A program made the translations under genes and the position numbers. The notes under the pieces were generated by a model. The model saw only the letters and a program-made list of their open reading frames with translations. It did not search any database and was not told where the DNA came from. Of a stretch of 20,436 nt of DNA, positions 1-7,113 are shown piece after piece; within the stretch, counting starts at the first letter, position 1; the number at the start of each line of letters is the position of its first letter. Source of the stretch: a virus; IMG/VR virus record IMGVR_UViG_3300036770_003082, positions 1 to 20,436 of that record, one strand, 5' to 3'.

Positions 1-13
1 ATTGTCACCTCCT
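1..13 (-). promoter_or_regulatory. Strong ribosome-binding site of the next gene, cut off at the left edge
   Basis: Read on the minus strand, bases 13-7 are AGGAGGT, followed by GACA and then AT at the window edge. If the next base outside the window gives a G, the ATG of a new gene starts at base 2. The site lies 11 bases past the protease/scaffold stop codon. In portal-protease-capsid clusters the next gene is usually the major capsid protein, so a highly expressed product would fit this strong site. The identity of that gene is inference only. Confidence 0.6.
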
Positions 14-23
14 AAGTGATTAC

Positions 24-608
24 TTAATTAAATAAGTCGGCTGTTTTGAGGAAACGTCCGCCCCATAGGGATTTTTCAACCATTTCTGGTTGCTCCTGTA
101 CGATCTCGCCTAGATCGCCAGACTTTCGGAATGCTGTATCTGCTTCTACTGCGTCAACACGCTTTCCAAACTTATCAACTTGTTCTACTGTTGCAGCAAT
201 GTCTTTGGCGACTGCTTCAAGAGAACTTTTTACTGCTGCTGTATCAACCTTTGTAGACTTAAGCATTTCTACTTCTGCCTGCAAAGACTTTACAGTTTCA
301 ACTAAATCGCTAAAGGCTGATGTAATTGTGTTCTTGATTTCAGCAATTGATTCAACAACTGCCTCATCTGATTTAGATACTTCTGCATCAACTTCTACTG
401 CTGGAGCCTCAACTGATTCCTCAGCCTTGACAACTTCTTCTGTTGCTTCAGTCTCTTCAGACTTTTCAACAGTATCTTCTGCTACCTCTGTCTCTTCAGA
501 CTTTGCGGTAACTTCTGCAGCAGGAGCCTCAACAACGGCATCTGCCTCTGGAGCGACTTCTTCTGACTTTGCAACTTCGACTTCTTCAGTCTTTGGTTTT
601 CTTGCCAT
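24..608 (-). CDS. Possible separate scaffold protein from an internal start (nested)
   Basis: In-frame Met251 of the protease gene (ATG at 608-606) is preceded by AAGGAGG at 623-617 with an 8-base spacer, a near-ideal Shine-Dalgarno. Initiation there would yield a 194-residue protein starting MARKPKTEEV. It would contain only the acidic Ala/Glu/Lys repeat segment and the coiled coil, with no protease residues. This reproduces the lambda C/Nu3 arrangement, in which the scaffold is made in excess from a start nested in the protease gene. The site and frame are seen directly. The separate product is inferred. Confidence 0.55.
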   Translation of the reverse strand: MARKPKTEEVEVAKSEEVAPEADAVVEAPAAEVTAKSEETEVAEDTVEKSEETEATEEVVKAEESVEAPAVEVDAEVSKSDEAVVESIAEIKNTITSAFSDLVETVKSLQAEVEMLKSTKVDTAAVKSSLEAVAKDIAATVEQVDKFGKRVDAVEADTAFRKSGDLGEIVQEQPEMVEKSLWGGRFLKTADLFN

Positions 609-1358
609 AGGATTATCCTCCTTTGTTATCTTAGCATCAATGCCTTTAGCACTATCTACTAAGAATTTGACTATATCCATTTTTTCGTTGTCTTGTTTTT
701 CAACGAAACCTATATTTTTCATTGCATTTCCTGTAATTGGACTTGTAACCGATTCTTCATCTGAAACCATTACTATCCCAGACTCTTCATCATAAAAAAC
801 ATTTTCTAACTCAACGTCTTGACCTTTTACAACATCAACCCCGTCTACTTTTTCTACATGCATGATATTTGCAAATTGATTTGCTGGAGAATCTACAAGA
901 CTCAACTCAACAAGATCATAATCTTTAATAATTCTAATTGTGGAATCTGATTTCTCATCATATCCGTCATCCCACTTATTCATACGACCACCAATTGAAA
1001 ATCCTGTTAGTGTACCGTCCAAAACTTTTTCCCATGTGTCTTGTGCGCCTTTTGATACGTAGGCAGACACAAAAACTCCAGAGTAAAACTTTTTAGATTC
1101 TGGATCAAAATATTTATCTTCTTTAAAATTAACCATTTTGCCAACTGCAAGTGGCTGATGCATTTCACGGATGTTGCCACGAAACTTTGAAAATGCTTTC
1201 ATGGATGCTTCTGATGTAACTATATCTCCTTGCTTATCAAGGTTATCAAGTGAGGCAAAACCTGAGACGATACGTCTCTCTTTGTCAACCTTCGCAAATG
1301 GAAGGGAAAGCCTTACGGAGTCGCCATCGGTATCCCAATGGGCTTTAGATATAGTCAT
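24..1358 (-). CDS. Prohead maturation protease fused to a scaffold domain
   Basis: A 444-residue protein. Residues 1-170 look like a phage prohead serine protease of the S78/XkdF type. It has an early strand followed by GFAS and the DKQGDIV segment, a candidate catalytic His67 in REMHQPL, a candidate Ser121 in TGFSIGGR, and the family-typical DLVELSLVDSPANQ at 148-161. Residues 255-335 are acidic and rich in Ala, Glu and Val with repeated KSEE motifs. Residues 335-405 look like a coiled coil, which fits a scaffolding domain that is cleaved during capsid maturation. The upstream in-frame TTG at 1391 is rejected as the start because it would lie inside the promoter. The ATG at 1358 is 10 bases after a TATAAT box. 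The gene follows the portal and precedes the presumed capsid gene, the classical HK97/lambda head order. The protease assignment rests on motifs read by eye, and the third catalytic residue was not identified. Confidence 0.78.
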   Translation of the reverse strand: MTISKAHWDTDGDSVRLSLPFAKVDKERRIVSGFASLDNLDKQGDIVTSEASMKAFSKFRGNIREMHQPLAVGKMVNFKEDKYFDPESKKFYSGVFVSAYVSKGAQDTWEKVLDGTLTGFSIGGRMNKWDDGYDEKSDSTIRIIKDYDLVELSLVDSPANQFANIMHVEKVDGVDVVKGQDVELENVFYDEESGIVMVSDEESVTSPITGNAMKNIGFVEKQDNEKMDIVKFLVDSAKGIDAKITKEDNPMARKPKTEEVEVAKSEEVAPEADAVVEAPAAEVTAKSEETEVAEDTVEKSEETEATEEVVKAEESVEAPAVEVDAEVSKSDEAVVESIAEIKNTITSAFSDLVETVKSLQAEVEMLKSTKVDTAAVKSSLEAVAKDIAATVEQVDKFGKRVDAVEADTAFRKSGDLGEIVQEQPEMVEKSLWGGRFLKTADLFN

Positions 1359-1368
1359 ACTAGTATAT

Positions 1369-1398
1369 ATTATAGAGCCCTTTTTACACAAATGTTAA
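1369..1398 (-). promoter_or_regulatory. Promoter of the protease/capsid transcript, leaderless type
   Basis: On the minus strand TTAACA (1398-1393) and a perfect TATAAT (1374-1369) are separated by 18 bases, close to the housekeeping sigma consensus. The ATG at 1358 is only 10 bases after the -10 box. Transcription would therefore begin within a few bases of the start codon, leaving no room for a Shine-Dalgarno. The head genes downstream could be driven independently of the portal transcript from here. Confidence 0.6.
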
Positions 1399-1424
1399 TA
1401 AACTGTGAATAACCTTGTGGATAA
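1393..1424 (-). promoter_or_regulatory. Cluster of DnaA-box-like 9-mers
   Basis: Minus strand, immediately after the portal stop codon: TTATCCACA (1424-1416), TTATTCACA (1412-1404), then TTATTAACA (1401-1393). The first two match the bacterial DnaA-box consensus TTATNCACA exactly. The third differs at one base and overlaps the promoter -35 element. Starts are 12 and 11 bases apart, so all three lie on roughly the same helix face. They could be DnaA binding sites acting on the promoter, or part of a replication origin. No AT-rich unwinding element or larger box array was recognised. Confidence 0.6.
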
Positions 1425-3005
1425 CTATTCTGAAGATCTACCCTCACCCTTTGGGTTTCTGCCATTTAAAGTAGCAGGGCCGTCAGACTGATTGTTAGTT
1501 CTTTCTCCATCCCTAGCACGTTCTGAATCTGGCTTAGGCTGGAAAGGCTCATCTCCTCCTTCCCTTTGTGGAAGACCCAATACGGATCTTGCTTCATTAG
1601 GAAGCATAACCTGAGTCTTTACATATCGTTCCAAAATCTGAGATTGTGCAATTTCGTCTGTTAAGGTTAATTCTTTAAACTTTAAAACCAATACGTCTGT
1701 TTTTTCTTTAATAATCTTGTTTATGATTTTTTCAAGTTCTTTCTGTGCTGGCCTTGATACCTGCTCTTTAAATGTTCGATCTTGTGCGAGGGCTGCTGCT
1801 ATAGATCCAGAATCTCCTCCGCCAATCTTAGATAAAGGAACTTGGTGTGCAATTAAAATATCATCACGGTTTTGATTTCTATACCTTTCAAATGAGCCTT
1901 CTTGAACACCATTTTCAATGGGCTCCATTTTAAACTCAACCTTATTATTATCGCTATCTCCAGGAAGCGGTATATACAAAGTTCTGTGTGATTGCCCCTT
2001 AAGGCTTGTCTGTAAAAATCTAAACATCTTATCTTCGGCATCTGCAGAAAGTCTGGCACCCTTTAGTGTCACAACATAACGAGGGACAGCCTTATTGCTA
2101 AAGTAGTCAATGTTATATTGTGACGCTAACTGGTCTCCATGGAGCGAGTTTATTGCCGACATTATATCTGGTACACCATAAAAAGTATTTAAAGGCGAAT
2201 ACTGTTTAAAGTGTATGATTTCATTAGGCCTTGGATCAGAGGTTACTGGATTAGTATTCTTTGCTCCAAAGTTTCTGAAATAAACAACTTTTTGTCCAAT
2301 GATCTGAACAAAACCATCACGTAGTCTACGAACACGCATAGTGGTTGCTGGAATATGTCCGATATACCCAATCTCACCACGAGTGGTTCTGCCTACTTCT
2401 AAATATCCATTGCCTACGGCCTGCACGTCTGTATAAACCTTCATCATTGTTGTAGTAAATGAATCATCATCATTTAATGATTCTATCCATTCATGCATTT
2501 CAATCTTTGCACGTTCAATTCTATTTCTTGCTCTTTCAACTTGTCCAGAATCTTTATTGGATTCTAAACGAAGCATTGTGCTTGGAGAAACCTCAAAGTC
2601 ATATCCAAGGCCAACAATGTTTTCTACTTTTGCATCAATTGCAGCATGGTTAGCAAACGATGTATCATAATAATTAGCAAGTTCATAAACATTCCATGGT
2701 GGTGTTATTACATCAAATAATCCATATCCATTACGATAAACTGTTCCTGGATTAATTTCTTTTGACTTTGCTCCATCTAATCCAGACTGCTCTGCCCTAG
2801 CACTATCAAGATATCCTTGTGTAGGATTCATCCTGTCTGCTTTTTCTACAAGTCTTGTTGTTCTTCGTCTAAAATTATTGTCCAAACCATTGTATGATTT
2901 AAGTTCTCCCCACGGTTTATTGAATGGGTCCTCTGCTTTAAATTGATCTAGTGGATTAACTAAATTGTCAATACTAGCCTTAATAACATACTCTTTTTCT
3001 TCCAT
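1425..3005 (-). CDS. Portal protein
   Basis: A 526-residue protein recognised as a phage portal of the HK97/PBSX (Phage_portal) type. Diagnostic segments are NEIIHFKQYSPLNTFYGVPD near 261-280 and the following helix with YFSNKAVPRY near 301-310, and the C-terminal half has the helical crown-type composition. The portal forms the dodecameric ring at one capsid vertex through which DNA is packaged and to which the tail attaches. The length fits the family. The start ATG overlaps the stop of the upstream 122-residue gene in a TGATG arrangement with no Shine-Dalgarno, which suggests translation by re-initiation. The polar tail after residue 480 (PKPDSERARDGERTNNQSDG) is probably disordered. The stop codon abuts the DnaA-box cluster. 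No terminase large subunit is visible in the window, although it usually neighbours the portal. Confidence 0.88.
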   Translation of the reverse strand: MEEKEYVIKASIDNLVNPLDQFKAEDPFNKPWGELKSYNGLDNNFRRRTTRLVEKADRMNPTQGYLDSARAEQSGLDGAKSKEINPGTVYRNGYGLFDVITPPWNVYELANYYDTSFANHAAIDAKVENIVGLGYDFEVSPSTMLRLESNKDSGQVERARNRIERAKIEMHEWIESLNDDDSFTTTMMKVYTDVQAVGNGYLEVGRTTRGEIGYIGHIPATTMRVRRLRDGFVQIIGQKVVYFRNFGAKNTNPVTSDPRPNEIIHFKQYSPLNTFYGVPDIMSAINSLHGDQLASQYNIDYFSNKAVPRYVVTLKGARLSADAEDKMFRFLQTSLKGQSHRTLYIPLPGDSDNNKVEFKMEPIENGVQEGSFERYRNQNRDDILIAHQVPLSKIGGGDSGSIAAALAQDRTFKEQVSRPAQKELEKIINKIIKEKTDVLVLKFKELTLTDEIAQSQILERYVKTQVMLPNEARSVLGLPQREGGDEPFQPKPDSERARDGERTNNQSDGPATLNGRNPKGEGRSSE

Positions 3006-3373
3006 CAGTCGTCTGCCCCATACTTTTTAATAGTTTGTTGTGCAGCGTGTACAGCACCGAGATCATTGAGGTTTGGTATTAGTCCTTCAGACATTCTTTG
3101 TTTTTGTTCTGCATACTCTTCATCAGATATTCTGTTTAGTCCCGCAAAAAATATAGGCTCTCCATCTGGCTCACCATAATGGGCTGCTGCTGCTCTTAAT
3201 TCTGCAAGTTTTCCAAAGTCTCCACGCATTGCAGGTATGTTTAAAATGTTTCCCTCTCCGTCTGTAAACCACTTACCGTTTGATTTTTTCCAGACGTACA
3301 CTCCCCAGTCATAGTTCTTATCGATGACTTTAATGCTTGACTTACCAAGTTTGCTCGATTTTTGCTTTTTCAT
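3005..3373 (-). CDS. Small phage protein of unknown function upstream of the portal
   Basis: A 122-residue protein, starting at ATG 3373 rather than the TTG two codons upstream, because a -10 box lies just ahead of the ATG. It begins with a Lys/Ser-rich basic stretch (KKQKSSKLGKSS). A Trp/Tyr-rich segment follows (YDWGVYVWKKSNGKWF, residues 21-36), then an Ala-rich helix (LAELRAAAAHYGEP, near 58-70), and a C-terminus with the helix GAVHAAQQTIKKYGADD. No membrane segment or catalytic motif is visible. It overlaps the portal gene by one base and is probably translationally coupled to it. The position suggests a head-assembly or packaging accessory role, but I do not recognise the family. Confidence 0.75.
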   Translation of the reverse strand: MKKQKSSKLGKSSIKVIDKNYDWGVYVWKKSNGKWFTDGEGNILNIPAMRGDFGKLAELRAAAAHYGEPDGEPIFFAGLNRISDEEYAEQKQRMSEGLIPNLNDLGAVHAAQQTIKKYGADD

Positions 3374-3380
3374 TACCAAT

Positions 3381-3389
3381 AGTATACCA
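3381..3389 (-). promoter_or_regulatory. Extended -10 promoter before the portal operon
   Basis: Minus strand TGG followed by TATACT (3386-3381), an extended -10 element. The ATG at 3373 follows after 7 bases, so the transcript would be leaderless or nearly so. No convincing -35 was found. It sits in an 18-base gap that begins immediately after the stop of the LamG-like gene. Confidence 0.5.
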
Positions 3390-3391
3390 CA

Positions 3392-6300
3392 CTATACTGC
3401 GTCTGATATTTCTGATTGCCACAAAATGTCTTTAAATACAGAGTACTCGTACCCCTCTATACTAAAAACCCGATCATCGTCAACAATAATCTTATTTGTT
3501 CCAGTATAAGCCTTATATAGGTCTGATGGATTTACTCCATAATAACTAACAGATGATTGTACCAATACCCCTTGCCATAGGAAAAAGTCGTTCCAGTATT
3601 CCCAATCAAACAAGCCATCGACTGCAAACTTAACCCTGGCCCAAGGTCTTTTAGTAACTGTCTGAATAGCCTGAAGGTTTGTGGTTTGATAATATGAAAG
3701 ACTATTAAAAATAATAGGACCATTTATCATAATAGAGCCAGCATACGATTTAAAGTTCAAAATGCTTGGAAATCCTATGCCCAGCATGATCCATTCATTA
3801 ACATTTAATATCGGCTCTTTAACAATTTGACCATTAATATAAAAAACAATACCATTATAAAGTGCTCCACTATTTGCATCAATTGCATATATCTTTGCCC
3901 TTTTCCCAGTAGGATGATTTGCTACCATGTAGAATTTAATTATTTTATTTTTTGCATTTATTTGCATTATTTCTGTTGGTGCATATGGGAAAAAGTCTCC
4001 ACTGAATCTAACTAAAGACTGCATTGCCATAACTTCATAATTTTCTGTTTTACTTGAATTGATGGGTATAGCAACACCACGATTAATTAGTGGATCGTAA
4101 TCGCCCCGCATCTCTAAACCTGAATATCTTGTAAGATATAAATATGGCGAAGATCCTTTGTATATAGTAAAAGGATTTTTTGCCTTATAGTTATAATAAT
4201 ATCCAGTATTTAAATATGGATAAACATTAGTACCAAATCTGGTACCAACATTATTTGCTGTATTATAGTTAAATGCTTGAGAGGCTAGTTGTAAATTTTT
4301 AATTCTAATTGGCTTATAGGAGACACCATTAACATTAAATTCTAAATGTACTACTAATGCTACTTTATTAAAGTCAACATTCTTAGGAGGATAGATTACT
4401 ATATTATCCACCACTTCATATTTTGTGTTTATCCAGTCTGTTCCTGGAGTAATTACTCCATTTTTAGGAACGTCTTCTGTTTTTGTAAAAAAACCACTTG
4501 ATGCATTGGCACCAGTTTCAAGATACTCAAAAGTTATATATGTTTTTAAAATAGCATCTGATGTGTCATAAGAATATGTCTTTATTGATTTTTCTGCTAA
4601 ATCTTGATAGTCTACATAACCAGTATATAAATAATTGTCTAAAGACTCATAAGTTCTTTGAATTGGATAAGAATATTGTTCTGCAAGTTCAGAATAAGGC
4701 CACCCCTCTGGGCTTACCGTCTCTGTTTCTTTAAACTTAGAAGGAGCAGGATAGTTTATGTTAAATTGAATAAAATCTAAACCAAACTTACTATCTCCAT
4801 ATTCATCTGTTATATACTGACCAAAATAAGATAGTGGAACATAATCTTTCCACGATCCTTTTGCATCTATGTCTAAATAAAAACTATCAAAATAATTTTT
4901 TGGAACAATTCCACAACTTGGTTTATGGTCTAACAATGTAATAGTAATAAAAGAAGATGGAGAAAATTCTTCTGGGTTTGATCCAATATAGTAATTCCAA
5001 AAATCTTGATCTGCATCTCCACCATCATAGTCAGTAGGACCGTTATATAAAGAAAATATATTTTCATAGTCTTTTGGTACACCAAATAAATTAAATAAAT
5101 TAGATATCTCTTTTACATTTTTTTCTGAACATATAGCAATCTTATATATATTTCCAGTAAATGTTTTGTCAAAGTTTTTTGTTCCTCCAACATACATAGA
5201 TAGGCTTGAGTTTGCAAAAAATGAAGTTAGATTATTACCAAAATAATCTCTAAAAATATCTATTTCAACGCCTACAGCAAATATTTCCTCATTAGAAACA
5301 GAAAGAGCCTCATAAATTGTTTCTGGCTCATTATCTGCATATTTTAATATGTATCTTACGTCATTTCCTACGCACTCTATAGAAAAGTAATTTGAAGATT
5401 GATCCTCTAGTCTTATTAAAACCTCAGTTTCAGAAAAGGTTGAAGATTTTTTAAACAATCCATAAAAAGCGTGTGGAGATTCTCCATTTATAGAAAAATT
5501 ATTAAAGTATAGATATGAATTTACAGAATCCCAACTCTCGTTCGGCCTTAGATCTAAGAATAAAGAGTCTTCGTTTTGAATTATTGCACAATCAGTAAAG
5601 AGGTCTGACTCTGTTTTAGATGCATCATCTATAAAAATTTCAGGAGTTGAAAAGTTTATTGATGTAAGATAATTGTCTTCTATAAGAACGTTATCAATTG
5701 ATGCCTGATTCCACGATCCAAGATCTGGGTAGTTGTAATTTTTAGTATAGTCAGCAAAAGCATAATCAAAAAGAACTGTGCTTCCTCCATACGAGGCATT
5801 TAAGTTTTCTGGATATTGAACTCCTTGTCCATAAACAAACCTTCTTTTTGCCACCAAAGAAGGGACAAGATATGGATATATTGCAACACAGTCCAATTCA
5901 ATTGGCTGAATATCTGTGTATGCATAAAATCCTATCCAGTCTTGATTTTTACCATCATTATTTAATTTATCTGGCAAACTAATATTATCGCTATCTAGAG
6001 TTAATGATATAACTTCTTCTCCGTTTAAAAGAATAGTGGATAAATTTGTTGTATATCTCCAATCAATTAACATTGGACGCTCCCACTGCCCTACGTAGTA
6101 AGACGCATACTCATTATTTATTTTTAATACCAAAAATGGTCCATCTAAATATATACCATCTGTTGAACCTATGGGCCCAACTATTCTTTTTGATGTTGTT
6201 GAGTTATTACTAGTTCTAAGCCAAAACTCTAAAGTAAAATCTCTATATCTTCCCCCGTTAGATAGCATTCCTGTTGATGGAACAATTACGCTTGGATTAT

Positions 6301-7093
6301 TTTGGTTTTCGTATAATTTAGTTATGTTTTGAGATCCATAAACCATTGGCACACCAAAATTTTTAGCAACTAATGAATTGTTGTTTACAAAATAATAACC
6401 AGAATAGTCAGAAAACCCATATGCTGCTGCAGGAATAACATTTGAAGAAGTTAGTGCTACATCCGATGGCAAAGATACTGGAGTAACACCAAGAGAACTT
6501 GACTGAAATTCTTCTGCCCACTGACCGAAAGTTATTCCATTAATATAAAAAATATAGTCATCTAAACTTTCTGAAGTTCCAATATAGTTAATTTTAATTA
6601 CTAATCTTATAGAAGAATTTTCAAACTCTGGACTAAATGTTTCTGAAATAAAATACCATCTGTTTTGTAATGAAGCGTCATAATTTTTTAATACATCAAC
6701 AAATGACTCTAAGGCATCATCATAATATCTATATCCAATTTCTATACTTAGGGCATAAGGGCTTGCTGTGTAAAAATACGATCCAATAGCAAATGTTTTA
6801 AGTGTTTGATTTAAATCATCTACATTAACAAGTTCTGGACTAACCAAAGTAGTAGAAAATGTTTCTGATAAAACGACGGTTGGGGTTATTTTATTAATTA
6901 TACTATCAGGAAATGGTGCATCTAATAATTCTTCTGTTTCAATAGAAGAGCCATTATCTATAGACCATACCAAGGTATCTCTGTTTGCTTCAGATATAAT
7001 AGAAACATAGTCAGCCTCATCGTCAAGTGCCCACAGAAATTGCGGATGCTCTGAATATATTTTCTCTGCGTATAGATTTGATGGACTAGGCAT
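3392..7093 (-). CDS. Large virion surface protein with LamG-like (concanavalin-type) domains
   Basis: A 1233-residue protein rich in Tyr, Asn, Asp and Ser, with no signal peptide. Residues about 230-410 form a recognisable LamG/concanavalin A-like jelly roll: RDFTLEFWLRTSNN at 284-297, GIYLDGPFLVLKINNEYASY near 313-332, and TILLNGEEVISLTLDSDN at 353-370. A second likely jelly roll is in the middle (HAFYGLFKKSSTF...YFSIECVGNDVRYILKY) and a third near the C-terminus (IIKFYMVANH...GIVFYINGQIVKEPILNVNEWIMLGIGF). These beta-sandwich domains commonly bind carbohydrates, and in phages they occur in minor tail and adhesion proteins. The gene sits between the class II RNR gene and the portal-side genes and has its own -10 box 9 bases before the ATG. 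It is probably a minor tail or host-surface-binding protein. The exact virion location is unknown. Confidence 0.7.
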   Translation of the reverse strand: MPSPSNLYAEKIYSEHPQFLWALDDEADYVSIISEANRDTLVWSIDNGSSIETEELLDAPFPDSIINKITPTVVLSETFSTTLVSPELVNVDDLNQTLKTFAIGSYFYTASPYALSIEIGYRYYDDALESFVDVLKNYDASLQNRWYFISETFSPEFENSSIRLVIKINYIGTSESLDDYIFYINGITFGQWAEEFQSSSLGVTPVSLPSDVALTSSNVIPAAAYGFSDYSGYYFVNNNSLVAKNFGVPMVYGSQNITKLYENQNNPSVIVPSTGMLSNGGRYRDFTLEFWLRTSNNSTTSKRIVGPIGSTDGIYLDGPFLVLKINNEYASYYVGQWERPMLIDWRYTTNLSTILLNGEEVISLTLDSDNISLPDKLNNDGKNQDWIGFYAYTDIQPIELDCVAIYPYLVPSLVAKRRFVYGQGVQYPENLNASYGGSTVLFDYAFADYTKNYNYPDLGSWNQASIDNVLIEDNYLTSINFSTPEIFIDDASKTESDLFTDCAIIQNEDSLFLDLRPNESWDSVNSYLYFNNFSINGESPHAFYGLFKKSSTFSETEVLIRLEDQSSNYFSIECVGNDVRYILKYADNEPETIYEALSVSNEEIFAVGVEIDIFRDYFGNNLTSFFANSSLSMYVGGTKNFDKTFTGNIYKIAICSEKNVKEISNLFNLFGVPKDYENIFSLYNGPTDYDGGDADQDFWNYYIGSNPEEFSPSSFITITLLDHKPSCGIVPKNYFDSFYLDIDAKGSWKDYVPLSYFGQYITDEYGDSKFGLDFIQFNINYPAPSKFKETETVSPEGWPYSELAEQYSYPIQRTYESLDNYLYTGYVDYQDLAEKSIKTYSYDTSDAILKTYITFEYLETGANASSGFFTKTEDVPKNGVITPGTDWINTKYEVVDNIVIYPPKNVDFNKVALVVHLEFNVNGVSYKPIRIKNLQLASQAFNYNTANNVGTRFGTNVYPYLNTGYYYNYKAKNPFTIYKGSSPYLYLTRYSGLEMRGDYDPLINRGVAIPINSSKTENYEVMAMQSLVRFSGDFFPYAPTEIMQINAKNKIIKFYMVANHPTGKRAKIYAIDANSGALYNGIVFYINGQIVKEPILNVNEWIMLGIGFPSILNFKSYAGSIMINGPIIFNSLSYYQTTNLQAIQTVTKRPWARVKFAVDGLFDWEYWNDFFLWQGVLVQSSVSYYGVNPSDLYKAYTGTNKIIVDDDRVFSIEGYEYSVFKDILWQSEISDAV

Positions 7094-7102
7094 TATGAGT
7101 CT

Positions 7103-7111
7103 ATTTTATCA
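7103..7111 (-). promoter_or_regulatory. Extended -10 promoter of the LamG-like gene, leaderless type
   Basis: Within the 20-base gap after the RNR stop codon the minus strand reads TGA-TAAAAT (7111-7103), then 9 bases, then ATG. There is no Shine-Dalgarno in the gap. The predicted start of transcription falls 1-3 bases from the ATG. Confidence 0.5.
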
Positions 7112-7113
7112 CA

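Noticed and set aside
46-795. A 249-residue plus-strand open frame, rich in Ser and Thr
   Set aside because: It lies opposite the acidic repeat part of the protease/scaffold gene. Its composition is just the complement of Glu/Ala/Ser codons, with no Shine-Dalgarno and no motif.
1359-1391. TTG start 11 codons upstream of the protease ATG
   Set aside because: It would place the start codon upstream of the -10 box of the gene's own promoter, with no ribosome-binding site. ATG at 1358 is preferred.
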